Below are positions 37,501 to 47,486 of a DNA stretch of 64,000 nucleotides, one piece after another. Position numbers and translations under genes: made by a program. Each line of letters opens with the position of its first letter. Position 1 is the first letter of the stretch. The stretch is from NCBI GenBank assembly GCA_944989445.1, contig CALYLW010001191.1:141205-205204 (forward strand), read 5' to 3'. This DNA comes from Ampullaceana balthica (Eukaryota; Mollusca; Gastropoda; Lymnaeidae). The notes under the pieces are model-generated. The model was not told the origin of the DNA. It did no database searches and saw only the letters and a program-made list of their open reading frames with translations.

Positions 37501-37795
37501 TAACTATGATTTTGGGGCCCAGTCCATGATAACTATGATCTAGGGGCATACTTCATGATAACTACGATCTCGGGGCCCACTCCATGATAACTACGATCTC
37601 GGGGCCCACTCCATAATAACTATGATCTCGGGGCCCACTCCATGATAACTACGATCTCGGGGCCCACCCCATGATAACTACAATCTCGGGGCCCACTCCA
37701 TGATAACTACGATCTCGGGGTCCACTCCATGATAACTACGATCTCGGGGCCAACTCCATGATAACTACGGTCTGGGGACCCACCCCATGATAACA
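34551..37795. repeat. 29-bp satellite array, ~112 units, with nested higher-order repeats
   Basis: The unit is actccatgataactacgatc plus tcggggccc, repeated over 3.25 kb with many variants (caatctc, gatctag, ggtccactt, ggggcgcac). Variant order is not random. A 6-unit, 174-bp pattern (caatctcggggtcc at 35652, 35826, 35999, 36173) repeats four times. A block of about 26-27 units (ggggcgcacc at 36151 and 36905, 754 bp apart; ggggcccagt at 36731 and 37514, 783 bp apart) is duplicated. No open frame is maintained. Confidence 0.96.
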
Positions 37796-38571
37796 CCTAG
37801 TAAACATATCAAACCACGTCATGATTTTTACAAATTATAGTTTTAGTTTAAAATTTAAATGTTTCAAATTATTTTTAAGGTTGAATTCTTGAATAATATG
37901 TCGATAACAACGTATTATTTTCTGATTTAAAAGTCTTTACACAAAATAAATGAAACTTTCACTGATTTAGTTATTGTGTCATTTTATTTTGCTTCTTTCA
38001 ATGCAATATGCATAATTTTACAAATAATAATTTGACCATTATCTATAAATTGTGAACAAGTCTAATAAATAAGATCATAAATTATGTCTTTTATTTTGAA
38101 TATGCCACTAACTTGCAGATGTGATGTGCTATCTACTAGACATCAAGTTTGTTAGCTAATCACTTTCTATATTATTTCATGTGTTTCATCCTCATAAGGG
38201 TGGGGAGGGGGCGTTTTGACCGACACACCTGCATCGTTTAAAACACGAACGATATTTGAATAGAAAACAACAGAATAGAAACATTATACTAACACAAATA
38301 CGTGTGGTGTTTTTATGTAATTCACAACTCTTATAATTTGCTGGATCCTTATTTAACACAAAGAAATAATCTTAAATTTTGAGGCTATCATTGTTAATAA
38401 GATTATTGACAACATACATCATTTTACTACTACATTTAATGGCTATGAAATATGGTAGCAACATTATTTATGGTGTCGATCTTGCAATAACAAAGTTAAT
38501 GTTAATGTTGTGTGTTTATTTCTTCTTTTCAACTTTACGTATAATTTCCCCATGATATAGGTTATCTTATA
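37796..38571. other. AT-rich single-copy DNA left of the LTR element
   Basis: No gene recognised. The last four bases (taat, 38572-38575) are repeated after the element's right LTR. Confidence 0.5.
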
Positions 38572-38575
38572 TAAT

Positions 38576-38941
38576 TGTAGCCGAGTGGTGGCTAAGTTAA
38601 CTTAAAACAATGAAGTTCAATTCACTCGGTAGGATACAAACAGTTTATTCTAGAATTACAATAAGAATGGGCCATGAACTAGTTAACACATCCGTCATCC
38701 ATGCGCCACCTCAACACTATTTTACGCACACTCTCCTCTCACACAGACCAGGGGCAGTGTGTCACTCGCCCACCGGTGTGTCCCTGCTAATCACGTGACT
38801 GACCCCCCGTGCATTAAAACACCGGTAGTTGGTCAGTCACTCTGGGTGAACTCCAGTCGCCTCGAGGGCTGGAGTAAACTGCACTGACCCGTGAAGGTCA
38901 CTACAGCAGACTGCCGAGGTCAACTCTAGCAGACGGCTACA
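38576..38941 (-). repeat. 3' LTR
   Basis: 366 bp, identical to the right LTR except for one missing A. Seven-base inverted repeats ccgagtg (38581-38587) and cactcgg (38623-38629) sit at its left edge. A minus-strand purine-rich tract (ctggggaaact, complement of 38941-38951) adjoins it internally and would prime plus-strand synthesis. Confidence 0.92.
38644..38649 (-). promoter_or_regulatory. Poly(A) signal AATAAA in the 3' LTR
   Basis: The complement of tttatt reads AATAAA in element orientation, about 70 bases before the LTR end. That position suits cleavage of the retrotransposon transcript. The same site occurs in the right LTR. Confidence 0.5.
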
Positions 38942-39696
38942 GTTTCCCCAGGCCCCTGAATGCCAGCGCCCTCGCTGGTCAAAATATTGTTTTGCCGAAG
39001 CAAACAAAGAAAAGCATATCACCCATAATGACAATCATGAGAATGAAGTATATGGTGGCAGTCTGTAATGAATGATTTGACAGATGAGATGGATGTGTAT
39101 TTAGTCATTCAATCAAGCTTTCTTTTGAACGCTATCAGAAATTACACAGTGCACATTTACACGTGTAAATGGGAGCAAAATGTACATGATGCATGGAACA
39201 AAGCGAATAAATGGACAGACTGTCCCTGACTCAAAAAGAACACTTTGAATAAACATAACAAATAAAGTTTGTCAGTGATAACTGTCTTAGTCACTTCCAG
39301 GTCTACCTGATCTAATGATTATACCAGGTCATGTACTTAGTATATGACCAATGCATCATAGCTCACACTAGCGCTTCTGTCTGCCACTAATGAAAATTTA
39401 ATTAACCTTAACTAAATTTTCTTGCAACGCATTATTAAAGTGAAAAACATTCTCAGCAAAGTGTCAACAAAGACGAAAATTCCAGTGGCAGTCATCACAT
39501 ATTTACAAATAGTATTTCAAGAACTAGCAGACATGTCCTAGGGAAGCTCGCTTCACTAGGTAGTGAAAAAAACATTTGATAATTCAATAGGATTCAAATA
39601 TGCCTGGTCATAATCTCAGACCCTACAAAATACAACATTAGCACAATATGAGTAGCCTTATGCAATGATTTCAAATCTTGTGGCAATCAAAAATGT

Positions 39697-41391
39697 CTAC
39701 GTGTCCGTTTTGGCACGTTGGGCGATGCGAGCTGACCTGCGAGGTACCCCGGGTGGCGGTAGGTCCACTCCTGCATCGGGTTGCTGGTCTCTGCGTCGCC
39801 CTGTAGAGATGACGATAACCTCATCGTCACTTTCGCTCTCCGATGTGGTACTAGGCGGAACTATCTCTGACTCTGGAACTAGATCCCACAGAGGTGCCTC
39901 CGCCAGAAGTAGAGCTTTTCGGTTTGCCGTTTTCTCTACACCTCCGACCAGTGGTAGTAATTTGTACATATCTTTGTCTGGTAGGCGGGCAGTGACACAG
40001 TATAAAGCTGGGTGCCAGTAATCTTTAAATTTATTTTCCCCTTTACCCGGATGACGCATATAAACCATGTTCCTTACGGATAGCGGATGTTCACTCGCGT
40101 TCTTGTAAGGCTGGTCTGAGTGGGTAAGGGTCAGGTCTGTTGGACTCTCGTACCCATGTCTCACTGATAGTAGGTGGTCACGTTTGTTTTTGTCTATGAC
40201 TGTAGTCCCGGTAGCCACTCTGTCCTTCAGAATTTGCGGTTTGCAATGCTTCCTATGTTTACGGCGCTGGTTGGGCCATGCTGTGTATTCGCTGCGGCAG
40301 TTCATGCTTTCACTGGCCTTCCGTGGACGAGGCGACCACTCCATCACACACGGTTGCACCCGTGTAGTGTGTGGCCAATAACGATTGTTTAACACATTGC
40401 TTGTGTCTCTGTCTTCCTTGTGTCGTAACCTCGAGGACACTGTCACGGAGCGTGACGTTGCAGTGACGTTTTCGGTGTAAATGGGTGGAGTGACAATATT
40501 TTGGGCTGCAGTGCACCTCTCAGACCCTCGGCCTGTCTTGACCACAGTTTCCTGGCTACCAGGTGGACCTGGGGTTGACAGGAAATGAGGTTTCCCATTG
40601 TGGTGGTCAACATACCTCTTCTTGGCACGACAGACCTCTTCAGCGTGGCCCTTACGACTACACCATAGACAAACCAGTTTTCGACGATAGTGTTTCTGGT
40701 GTTGTCTGAAGGTTGGCTGCCCATGGTTGACCCCGGCGTCGGTGTCCCGTTGGTATCGGTGCATCGATTCGTTAATCCTGTCTGCCACAGCTGCTACCTG
40801 CTGTTCTATGTGGACCATCAGTTGTTTCATCATCTGGGTCCAGTCAGGGAGAGGCGCTGCTGAGAGCTGTGAACTGGTGGCGACATCAGCGAAATCCTCT
40901 CTCATCCACCTTTGGGCTTCCCTACAAACATCTTCAAATGTGCTGTCTGGGTGTAGCCTGGCGTAGGCTGTCATGTCCCGCCGTAGCGCTGCCGGCTGTA
41001 GGCCTTGCACAAATGCACTCTTCAGCATGTCATCCGCCAGCGTGCCAGGCCGTGCATTGTTGGCTAGAGTAAAGAGGCTGTGTAAATTAGCCGCATAGTC
41101 CTCCACGCTTTCACCTAAGCCCTGCTGCCGTCTGTAAAAAGCCGAGGCCAGGGCGGTGCCATCTCTTTGATCTCCCCAGTTCTTCATTATTAGGTTGAGA
41201 AGTTTATCAGGGGTGTTAATCTCGGTCGGTGCCCTGTCCAATATGTCTTGGCGGGCCCGTCCTTCCAAGGCACCAAGTATCCAGGTGACTGCTGAGGCTG
41301 GGGGCATAGGCTCGAACTGCAAGAGCAGTCGGACCTCTTTTACAAATTGCTCTGCACCACTGTCTCCATTAAACCGTGGTAGCTTTGGCAA
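39697..41391 (-). CDS. Retrotransposon gag fused to an integrase-type C-terminal tail
   Basis: A long open frame (about 564 codons) without internal stops. Residues about 10-165 form a Ty3/gypsy gag capsid-like region (LPRFNGDSGAEQFVKEVRLL, VTWILGALEGRARQDILDRA, YRRQQGLGESVEDYAANLHS). A CX2CX4HX4C zinc knuckle, CLWCSRKGHAEEVC, is at about 241-254. A basic, low-similarity stretch follows. Residues about 435-500 (SVRNMVYMRHPGKGENKFKD, YWHPALYCV, YKLLPLVGGVEKTANRKALL) resemble the region just after the integrase core in Ty3/gypsy pol, and a PRRSARIAQRA tail follows. The frame opens at TTG (41391) after an in-frame TGA at 41407-41409. The nearest upstream ATG (41426) is in another frame, separated by a run of five A, so the true start may be broken. 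Confidence 0.8.
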   Translation of the reverse strand: MPKLPRFNGDSGAEQFVKEVRLLLQFEPMPPASAVTWILGALEGRARQDILDRAPTEINTPDKLLNLIMKNWGDQRDGTALASAFYRRQQGLGESVEDYAANLHSLFTLANNARPGTLADDMLKSAFVQGLQPAALRRDMTAYARLHPDSTFEDVCREAQRWMREDFADVATSSQLSAAPLPDWTQMMKQLMVHIEQQVAAVADRINESMHRYQRDTDAGVNHGQPTFRQHQKHYRRKLVCLWCSRKGHAEEVCRAKKRYVDHHNGKPHFLSTPGPPGSQETVVKTGRGSERCTAAQNIVTPPIYTENVTATSRSVTVSSRLRHKEDRDTSNVLNNRYWPHTTRVQPCVMEWSPRPRKASESMNCRSEYTAWPNQRRKHRKHCKPQILKDRVATGTTVIDKNKRDHLLSVRHGYESPTDLTLTHSDQPYKNASEHPLSVRNMVYMRHPGKGENKFKDYWHPALYCVTARLPDKDMYKLLPLVGGVEKTANRKALLLAEAPLWDLVPESEIVPPSTTSESESDDEVIVISTGRRRDQQPDAGVDLPPPGVPRRSARIAQRAKTDT

Positions 41392-41479
41392 TCTGTTGAC
41401 TTGTACTATTTTTCAACTTGCTCCATCCTTGCTGGAACTGAAAACACTGTTGTAAAACTGATATTCCTACCTCAAGTGA

Positions 41480-41497
41480 ACCCTGCCGACGACGCCA
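41480..41497 (-). other. Primer-binding site, complementary to tRNA-Ser-type 3' end
   Basis: Three bases inside the 5' LTR, the plus strand reads accctgccgacgacgcca, i.e. a tRNA 3' end finishing in CCA. It closely resembles animal tRNA-Ser acceptor/T-arm ends (…CCTGCCGAC…CGCCA; recalled family knowledge, not searched). The tRNA would anneal to the minus-sense transcript here to prime reverse transcription. Confidence 0.65.
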
Positions 41498-41500
41498 AAC

Positions 41501-41867
41501 TGTAGCCGAGTGGTGGCTAAGTTAACTTAAAACAATGAAGTTCAATTCACTCGGTAGGATAACAAACAGTTTATTCTAGAATTACAATAAGAATGGGCCA
41601 TGAACTAGTTAACACATCCGTCATCCATGCGCCACCTCAACACTATTTTACGCACACTCTCCTCTCACACAGACCAGGGGCAGTGTGTCACTCGCCCACC
41701 GGTGTGTCCCTGCTAATCACGTGACTGACCCCCCGTGCATTAAAACACCGGTAGTTGGTCAGTCACTCTGGGTGAACTCCAGTCGCCTCGAGGGCTGGAG
41801 TAAACTGCACTGACCCGTGAAGGTCACTACAGCAGACTGCCGAGGTCAACTCTAGCAGACGGCTACA
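41501..41867 (-). repeat. 5' LTR
   Basis: 367 bp, one base longer than the left LTR. In element orientation it precedes the primer-binding site. It is followed on the plus strand by taat, the right target-site duplicate. Confidence 0.92.
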
Positions 41868-41969
41868 TAATGTAAATATAATGTTTTATACTTGTGTAAG
41901 TTATTTGTACTGATGACGTCATTAGCCGACACGTCTACTTTTGTATTAATCAATTAATAAATCTTTAAT

Positions 41970-42217
41970 TTATTGTTACATTTAATGTTACATTTATTGT
42001 TACATTTATTGTTACATTTATTGTTACATTTATTGTTACATTTATTGTTACATTTATTGTTACATTTATTGTTACATTTATTGTTACATTTATTGTTACA
42101 TTTATTGTTACATTTATTGTTACATTTATTGTTACATTTATTGTTACATTTATTGTTACATTTATTGTTACATTTATTGTTACATTTATTGTTACATTTA
42201 TTGTTACATTTATTGTT
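41970..42217. repeat. 12-bp minisatellite, ~20 units
   Basis: Perfect tgttacatttat units, with one early ttaatg variant. 12 is a multiple of three, giving LLLH and NKCN repetitive frames that are not genes. It begins about 100 bp right of the LTR element. Confidence 0.95.
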
Positions 42218-42930
42218 TTGTTTATACAATTTGTTTGTGTATCATGTATTTTATTTAAAAGCAGATTTGCAATCCTTTTCTTTATAATTTATTAACAACG
42301 ATAGCCACAAAATATTTTATTCTAAATCTTTGATTTTTAAACAAAATCCTACATATAGTACTACGCCGTTTTGTTTATAAGCGATTTTAAAACTCACTAA
42401 AATTATGAACTCCTTGTTACGTTACACTTGTGTTACCCTCATGTCTTGATAAGGAAGTCGCAGCAAAAAATGTTTGTTTTAAGTTACAATAGTCCTTATG
42501 TCTTTATTGAATAATAGTCAAGAAAAACAAAACCTTAAAGTTGAAAAAGGCGGAATGATTTTTTACATAAAACCTTGAAGTGCTTGCATGATACACGAAG
42601 GTTTTCTAGCTGGGAGCACACATTCGTACCGAAACTTTGACAGGAAATTAGAACTGATGAACGTCGCTTTACAGAAATGTTTCAATTATTATCTAGCGCA
42701 AGTTATACGTTTTATTGAATTATCAAGTTTTAACAAGAGAATATGATGTCTGATTTTTTTTAACAGAACCCTTAAACGAGACTAAATAGTTTCCATAGCG
42801 TTACTAATTACTATAGACCCGGGTGGGGGGGTGGGGGGGGGGTAATTCGCTATTTTTTCTTTTTCTCAGAAAGTTTGAAAAGTAGGGAGAAAATGATCAA
42901 AATAAATTATTACAACTTGATAATATCCAA
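42218..42930. other. AT-rich single-copy DNA with a G run
   Basis: No gene recognised. A G-rich homopolymer tract lies at 42821-42842. Confidence 0.5.
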
Positions 42931-42939
42931 AGTATAACT

Positions 42940-43112
42940 TATGAGAGAGAGAGAGAGAAAGAGTCAGAGAGAGAGACAGAGTGAAAGAGATATATATATA
43001 TAGAGAGAGAGAGAAAGAGATATAGAGAGATGAGAGAAAGAGAGAGATATAGAGAGAGACTGTGAAATAGAGAGAGAGACAGACAGAGAGAAATATAGAG
43101 AGAGACAGTGAG

Positions 43113-43146
<34 letters not shown>

Positions 43147-43175
43147 TAGAGAGAGAGAGAGACAGAGAGTACCCA
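42940..43175. repeat. (GA)n/(TA)n compound microsatellite
   Basis: Purine-rich agagag runs interrupted by (ta)n at 42991-43000 and 43112-43130. Immediately right, on the minus strand, an ATG at 43255 opens MAYKENQQVRSPQADILIST and runs toward a possible donor at about 43167. This is a candidate first exon I consider unproven. Confidence 0.85.
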
Positions 43176-43926
43176 ATTCCACAGCTGCCTCTCAATGTTG
43201 ATATTAAAATATCTGCTTGCGGAGATCTGACCTGTTGATTTTCTTTATACGCCATCTTTAAGCTCTCTAAGAACGGTAAATTAGATCAAAGAACTCAATG
43301 GTACAAAGATTACAATTGTTACCGTTTCAATACTTGTCTTTATATGATTGAAGTAGAAGCATCTCCTTATACATACCTCTAGACACTGTTAAAAGATTGT
43401 TGCACTTGCACAAGAAGCTACGCAAAGTATGCAATCCTTCGCAAGAACTGCAATACAATATCCATGGTGAGACAAGTCGCCACCTTGACTATAGGTTTAG
43501 AGGATCCATTTTCGCTATCAATAAAAGACAATTTTTGATGTCACTAAGGGTAGTGACATTTTTGTTCTGTGTACAACTTTTTATTTTCTTGATTGAGTTC
43601 GTTTTTCCGTGGCACGTTATATGTGATTGTTTGTTTGTATTGATGACGAAACGTCTAACATATATTTACAACTATTAATACAACTTAAAATGTGTTGTTT
43701 AATTAACTCAAATAGTTTGTGTATCTTGTTCAGAGAGTTGTAGCTCTTCTGTGTCTGTGATAATTTAAGCTTCATCATTTCACAGTTTATTGTATTTATA
43801 AAATTGTGTGTTTTTAAACAAACAAAATTCTAAAACAAAATGTATAGATCAACAAAATATTAGATGTTTCGAAAAGCCACTAAATTCGGCTTCCAGATTA
43901 GGTAAACAAAAAACAACAACACGTTA

Positions 43927-44061
43927 CTATCACTCCACTACATCGTTCACTTCATTAGCTCCCTGTACGAGCACCGGATTGGCTACAAACTTTCGGCTCT
44001 CTATCACAACTGCTTTGATTCCTCGACGTCCTATCTTACAGAACACCATGCTGCACACTGA
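43927..44061 (+). pseudogene. LINE ORF2 C-terminal relic
   Basis: The plus-strand frame LSLHYIVHFISSLYEHRIGY then KLSALYHNCFDSSTSYLTEH ends at TGA. It matches the conserved C-terminal block of CR1/Jockey-type reverse transcriptase proteins (LHWLPxxxRIxYKLxxLxxxxxxxxxPxYLxxLL; family knowledge), with the LHWLP part degraded. A 5'-truncated LINE copy would leave just this. No poly(A) tail or target duplication was identified. Confidence 0.6.
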
Positions 44062-44726
44062 CTGATGTTTCAATAAATGCAACTGTTCTATGTGTTTTCA
44101 CATATGCTGAATCCGGAAACGTCAATGGTTTTGCATATGACGTATAGATTTTTCATAATTCAGCAAATTTCATCATGAACGTATTTTCACTGCTGCATTA
44201 TAAAATCAATTAAACTTAAGCCTATAATGCCCAATGCATAAATTGCTGAGGCAAGTATGCTGATGTCAGCTGAATTTTAGCATGCTGATGTCAGCGTAAC
44301 TTTGGCACTGCGTAATTAGCTGTGGATTAGACATACACGAATAGGCCTTGTCATAATATGGCGGACATCTATTAATAGAAATAAACGGGTCTTTTTTGTG
44401 GACGAATTTCATAAAAATTTAATAAAATATACGAGTGAATATGTAAATGTAGGCTCATTGAGAAGGAATTATCTTATTAGCTATGTGTTAATTCTTCGTT
44501 AATTTAATACAGCTTATTGGATTTGAACAAGAAAAAACAGTTTCGTAATTTTACTATGCTAACAATTTTAATTAAGAACTTATTGATTTGTCTGTATTTA
44601 TGCTTCAAAACATTGTTCCACTGAAATGTAATCTAAAAATAGAACATTACTCAATGAGTTATGACGTTTTCCGGTTTTAGAAATGACAAGCCCCTTTTAC
44701 TTTTCTGTTAATGTCTTCCTTTCGAA
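44062..44726. other. AT-rich single-copy DNA
   Basis: A short direct repeat (gcatgctgatgtcagc type) occurs around 44255-44295. Nothing else recognised. Confidence 0.45.
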
Positions 44727-45290
44727 ATGGCTTCAAGAGGTTGTAAATAGAGCGTCGAAATATTCTGCTACGTTTGTGGCAGTTACACTGCTGAAAAGCA
44801 GAGACAGAACATTACTGGCTTCCTGAAGCAGGCGTACGAGGCTAATTTTGGAATTAAGCTGGGAGATCAGGACAATTTATGGGCTCCACTTACGTGGTGA
44901 GGGAACTGAGACTGATAAAAGATTTCAAAAGACTGTACAGAGCTTCTTGGCTCCAGATTAAGTTCCAAGAATTTACTTGCCCCAGGCACAAAAAACTCAT
45001 GGTAAGGACATGGTGAAGAAGAATTTCTACCTTATTTTAAAGCAGAAACGACTTGATTTTCTGCTGCAATTTTCCTGAACTTGTGTGCCGGTTAGGCGGC
45101 TCTGAAATCGACTACAATTCCGGAGATCGGAGACTGTTTATCGATTCATCAAAGACTAGCTTAATAACTGTCTTACTTCACGATGGAAATCAATATGGAT
45201 CACTTCCTACAGCTTACTCAACTCGGTTAAAAGAAACATACGACAATCTACAACTTGTTTTGAATAGGATAAGATACACAGATTTTAACT

Positions 45291-45668
45291 GGACAATATG
45301 TGGAGACCTTAAGGTCATGTGACAATATGTGGAGACCTTAAGGTCATCTGACAATATGTGGAGACCTTAAGGTCATGTGACAATATGTGGAGACCTTAAG
45401 GTCATCTGACAATATGTGGAGACCTTAAGGTCATGTGACAATATGTGGATACCTTAAGGTCATGTGACAATATGTGGAGACCTTAAGGTCATGTGACAAT
45501 ATGTGGAGACCTTAAGGTCATGTGACAATATGTGGAGACCTTAGGGTCATGTGACAATATGTGGAGACCTTAAGGTCATGTGACAATATGTGGAGACCTT
45601 AAGGTCATGTGACAATATCTGGAGACCTTAGGGTCATGGGACAATATGTGGAGACCTTAAGGTCATCT
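45291..45668. repeat. 29-bp array, 13 units, born inside a pseudogene codon motif
   Basis: Units of tgacaatatgtggagacctt plus aaggtcatg/tc, 29 bp apart. The first unit continues the open frame as TICGDLKV, and the coding sequence resumes after the last unit (VICMLLGQQ). So the array is an amplification of the conserved TICGDLKV codons. A 29-bp step shifts the reading frame at every unit. Confidence 0.93.
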
Positions 45669-46230
45669 GCATGCTGCTTGGCCAGCAAAAAGATTACACA
45701 AAAATGCCATACTTCTTGTGCGAGTGGGATAGCAGAGCAAGAAGTCAACATTGGGAGAGGAAAAAGTGGCCACCTCGACTGAACTTGAATCCTGGATCTA
45801 AAAACATTGTTGCCACAAGCTTAATTGACCCATCGACAGTCTTATTGCCACCACTGCCATTAAATTGGGTCTATTTAAACAGTTTGTAAAGGCCCTCGAT
45901 AAAGAAGGAGATTGCTTCAAATACATTCGCAATAAATTGCCATCAGTCAGCTATAAAAAAGTTAAAGAAGGAGTATTTGTTGGCCCACAAACTCGGAAGT
46001 TACTTTTCGATGATCAGTTTGAAAGAACGGTGCATTCCGTTGAGCAGAAAGCAAGGGTTTCATTTAAAGGCGTTGTTGAGAATTTCCTTGAGAATCACAG
46101 ACACAGAGATTACAGAGTGTATGTTGAAACTATGCTGTGACACTATCATGCACTGGGGTGCGAAATGAGTTTGTTCATGTGATTGATTATTTTCAAGAGA
46201 ACCTTGGAGATGTCAGTGAGGAACAATGGG

Positions 46231-46325
46231 AAAGATTTCACCAGGATATCAAGGAACAAGGGGAAAGATTTCACCAGGATATCAAGGAACAAGGGGAAAG
46301 ATTTCACCAGGATATCAAGGAAATG
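46231..46325 (+). repeat. 33-bp in-frame triplication in the pseudogene
   Basis: Three copies of gaaagatttcaccaggatat plus caaggaacaaggg, encoding GERFHQDIKEQ three times in frame. ERFHQDI is a conserved motif of the family, present once in a normal copy. Confidence 0.92.
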
Positions 46326-46430
46326 TTGCATAGCTATCAGGGATACTGGAATGTCAAGATGAAGTCAGACTATTGCTGGAATATTAAACGAGACTGTGAT
46401 CTGAGCATGAAAGGGAGAAAATCCAGGAAA

Positions 46431-46693
46431 GGGGCCTTCCATAAGTACGTCACGCTCCAGAGGGGGAGGGGGTGTAAGAAAGTTTGACAGTTTGTGACAG
46501 AGGAGGGGGGTCCGCCATGTGTGACGTCACGGTGTTTTATATTAAATTTTAATTATTTTGTTAATACAAATTTCTTTTTGTTCGAAAGTGTGACGTACTT
46601 TAGGGGGGAGGGGGTCCAAGATTTGTGACAATTTGTGATGGGGGGAAGGGGAGATAAAAATGGTCAAAAATAGCGTGACGTACTTTATGGCCC
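46431..46693. mobile_element. Short MITE, CRE-type terminal repeats
   Basis: The left end is ggggccttccataagtacgt; the right end read in reverse is gggccataaagtacgtcacg. Both continue gtcacgct. G-rich subterminal stretches (agggggaggggg) occur near both ends. It resembles the element at 49166-49603. A 3-bp aaa duplication is possible but not compelling. Confidence 0.65.
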
Positions 46694-46778
46694 AAAACGT
46701 GCGTTTTTACCTAAATGACTAAATCAATCATTCATGTGTTACCGCAGCAATGCATCAATGTCAGTTGTTTTAGTACAG

Positions 46779-47121
46779 GTACATGACGTAGTGAGGTACA
46801 TGACGTAGTGAGGTACATGACGTAGTGAGGTACATGACGTAGTGAGGTACATGACGTAGTGAGGTACATGACGTAGTGAGGTACATGACGTAGTGAGGTA
46901 CATGACGTAGTGAGGTACATGACGTAGTGAGGTACATGACGTAGTGAGGTACATGACGTAGTGAGGTACATGACGTAGTGAGGTACATGACGTAGTGAGG
47001 TACATGACGTAGTGAGGTACATGACGTAGTGAGGTACATGACGTAGTGAGGTACATGACGTAGTGAGGTACATGACGTAGTGAGGTACATGACGTAGTGA
47101 GGTACATGACGTAGTGAGGTA
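46779..47121. repeat. 17-bp minisatellite, 20 perfect units
   Basis: Twenty identical gtacatgacgtagtgag units. 17 is not a multiple of three, but with no stop in any phase, frames on the minus strand read through (HVPHYVMYLTTSCTSLR). These are artefacts. Each unit carries a TGACGTA, a CREB/ATF-like half palindrome. Confidence 0.95.
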
Positions 47122-47486
47122 CATTGACAAAGTGAAAATTAATTTTTCTGTGTTAATACCACAAATTAATTACAGCTTTGAAGAGTGTGTGGACAGTTTA
47201 TAGTCGTAGCTTGATTTTAATAAAAATTCAAGGTTCAATATGATTTTGTGAAAACCTGACGTAGTACAAAAAAATGGTTGTCATATTTGGAATCAGCATA
47301 CAAAAATACTATCAAGTCACATAAAAATTCAAAACATTAGTCACGAACATGGGCCTAGGGAAGGGGGGGCAAGGGGGGCATTTCCCCCCCCCCTACATTT
47401 GAGAAAAAAAATGTCATAAAAATGTCATAAAGTTGTTACAATAAAACTGAACTAAATTTCCTGAAAGTTTATTACATGGGAGACAG

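Larger units (their letters stand above)
38576..41867 (-). mobile_element. Young non-autonomous LTR retrotransposon (Ty3/gypsy-like, pol-deleted)
   Basis: Two direct LTRs (38576-38941 and 41501-41867) start tgtag and end ctaca. They differ only by a one-base indel (aggatac / aggataac). The element is flanked by taat on both sides (38572-38575 and 41868-41871), or ataat if the last LTR base is counted as target. Read on the minus strand it has a tRNA primer-binding site, one gag-containing ORF, about 750 bp of non-coding DNA and a short purine tract before the 3' LTR. No protease, reverse transcriptase, RNase H or integrase core is present. Near-identical LTRs imply recent insertion using enzymes supplied by a relative. 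Confidence 0.92.
44727..46430 (+). pseudogene. Decayed copy of a high-copy, transposon-associated zinc-binding protein family
   Basis: From ATG 44727 the frames give an N-terminal CYVCGSYTAEKQRQNITGFL-type cysteine motif. Later come YNSGDRRLFIDSSKTSLITV, NWTICGDLKV, then MLLGQQKDYTKMPYFLCEWD, VKALDKEGDCFKYIRNKLPS, GVFVGPQTRKLLFDDQFERT, ENLGDVSEEQWERFHQDIKE and DYCWNIKRDCDLSM. I recognise the order as a large uncharacterised protein family common in cnidarian, arthropod and mollusc genomes; that is recall, and no named domain comes to mind. The copy has many stops, frameshifts and missing middle sequence. Two conserved motifs have been tandemly amplified inside it (45291-45668 and 46231-46325). 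A MITE abuts its 3' end. Confidence 0.65.

Noticed and set aside
34551..37795. CRISPR-like array
   Set aside because: Direct tandem units with no unique spacers, in a eukaryotic context. This is a satellite, as are the other arrays.
39665..41455. Plus-strand open frames across the gag region
   Set aside because: Shadows of the minus-strand gag ORF; compositions look antisense and no domain is seen.
41954..42287. NKCN / LLLH repeat ORFs
   Set aside because: Simple 12-bp repeat translated in frame; low-complexity artefact.
43167..43255. Possible first exon MAYKENQQVRSPQADILIST on the minus strand with a gt donor
   Set aside because: Good start context, but the donor is weak, it abuts a (GA)n tract and no partner exon is visible.
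45671..46168. Separate small genes at 45671, 45865, 45977 and 46137
   Set aside because: They are frame fragments of one decayed pseudogene (44727-46430) in collinear order.
46732..47130. HVPHYVMYLTTSCTSLR repeat protein
   Set aside because: A perfect 17-bp array with no stops in any phase. No flanking coding sequence.
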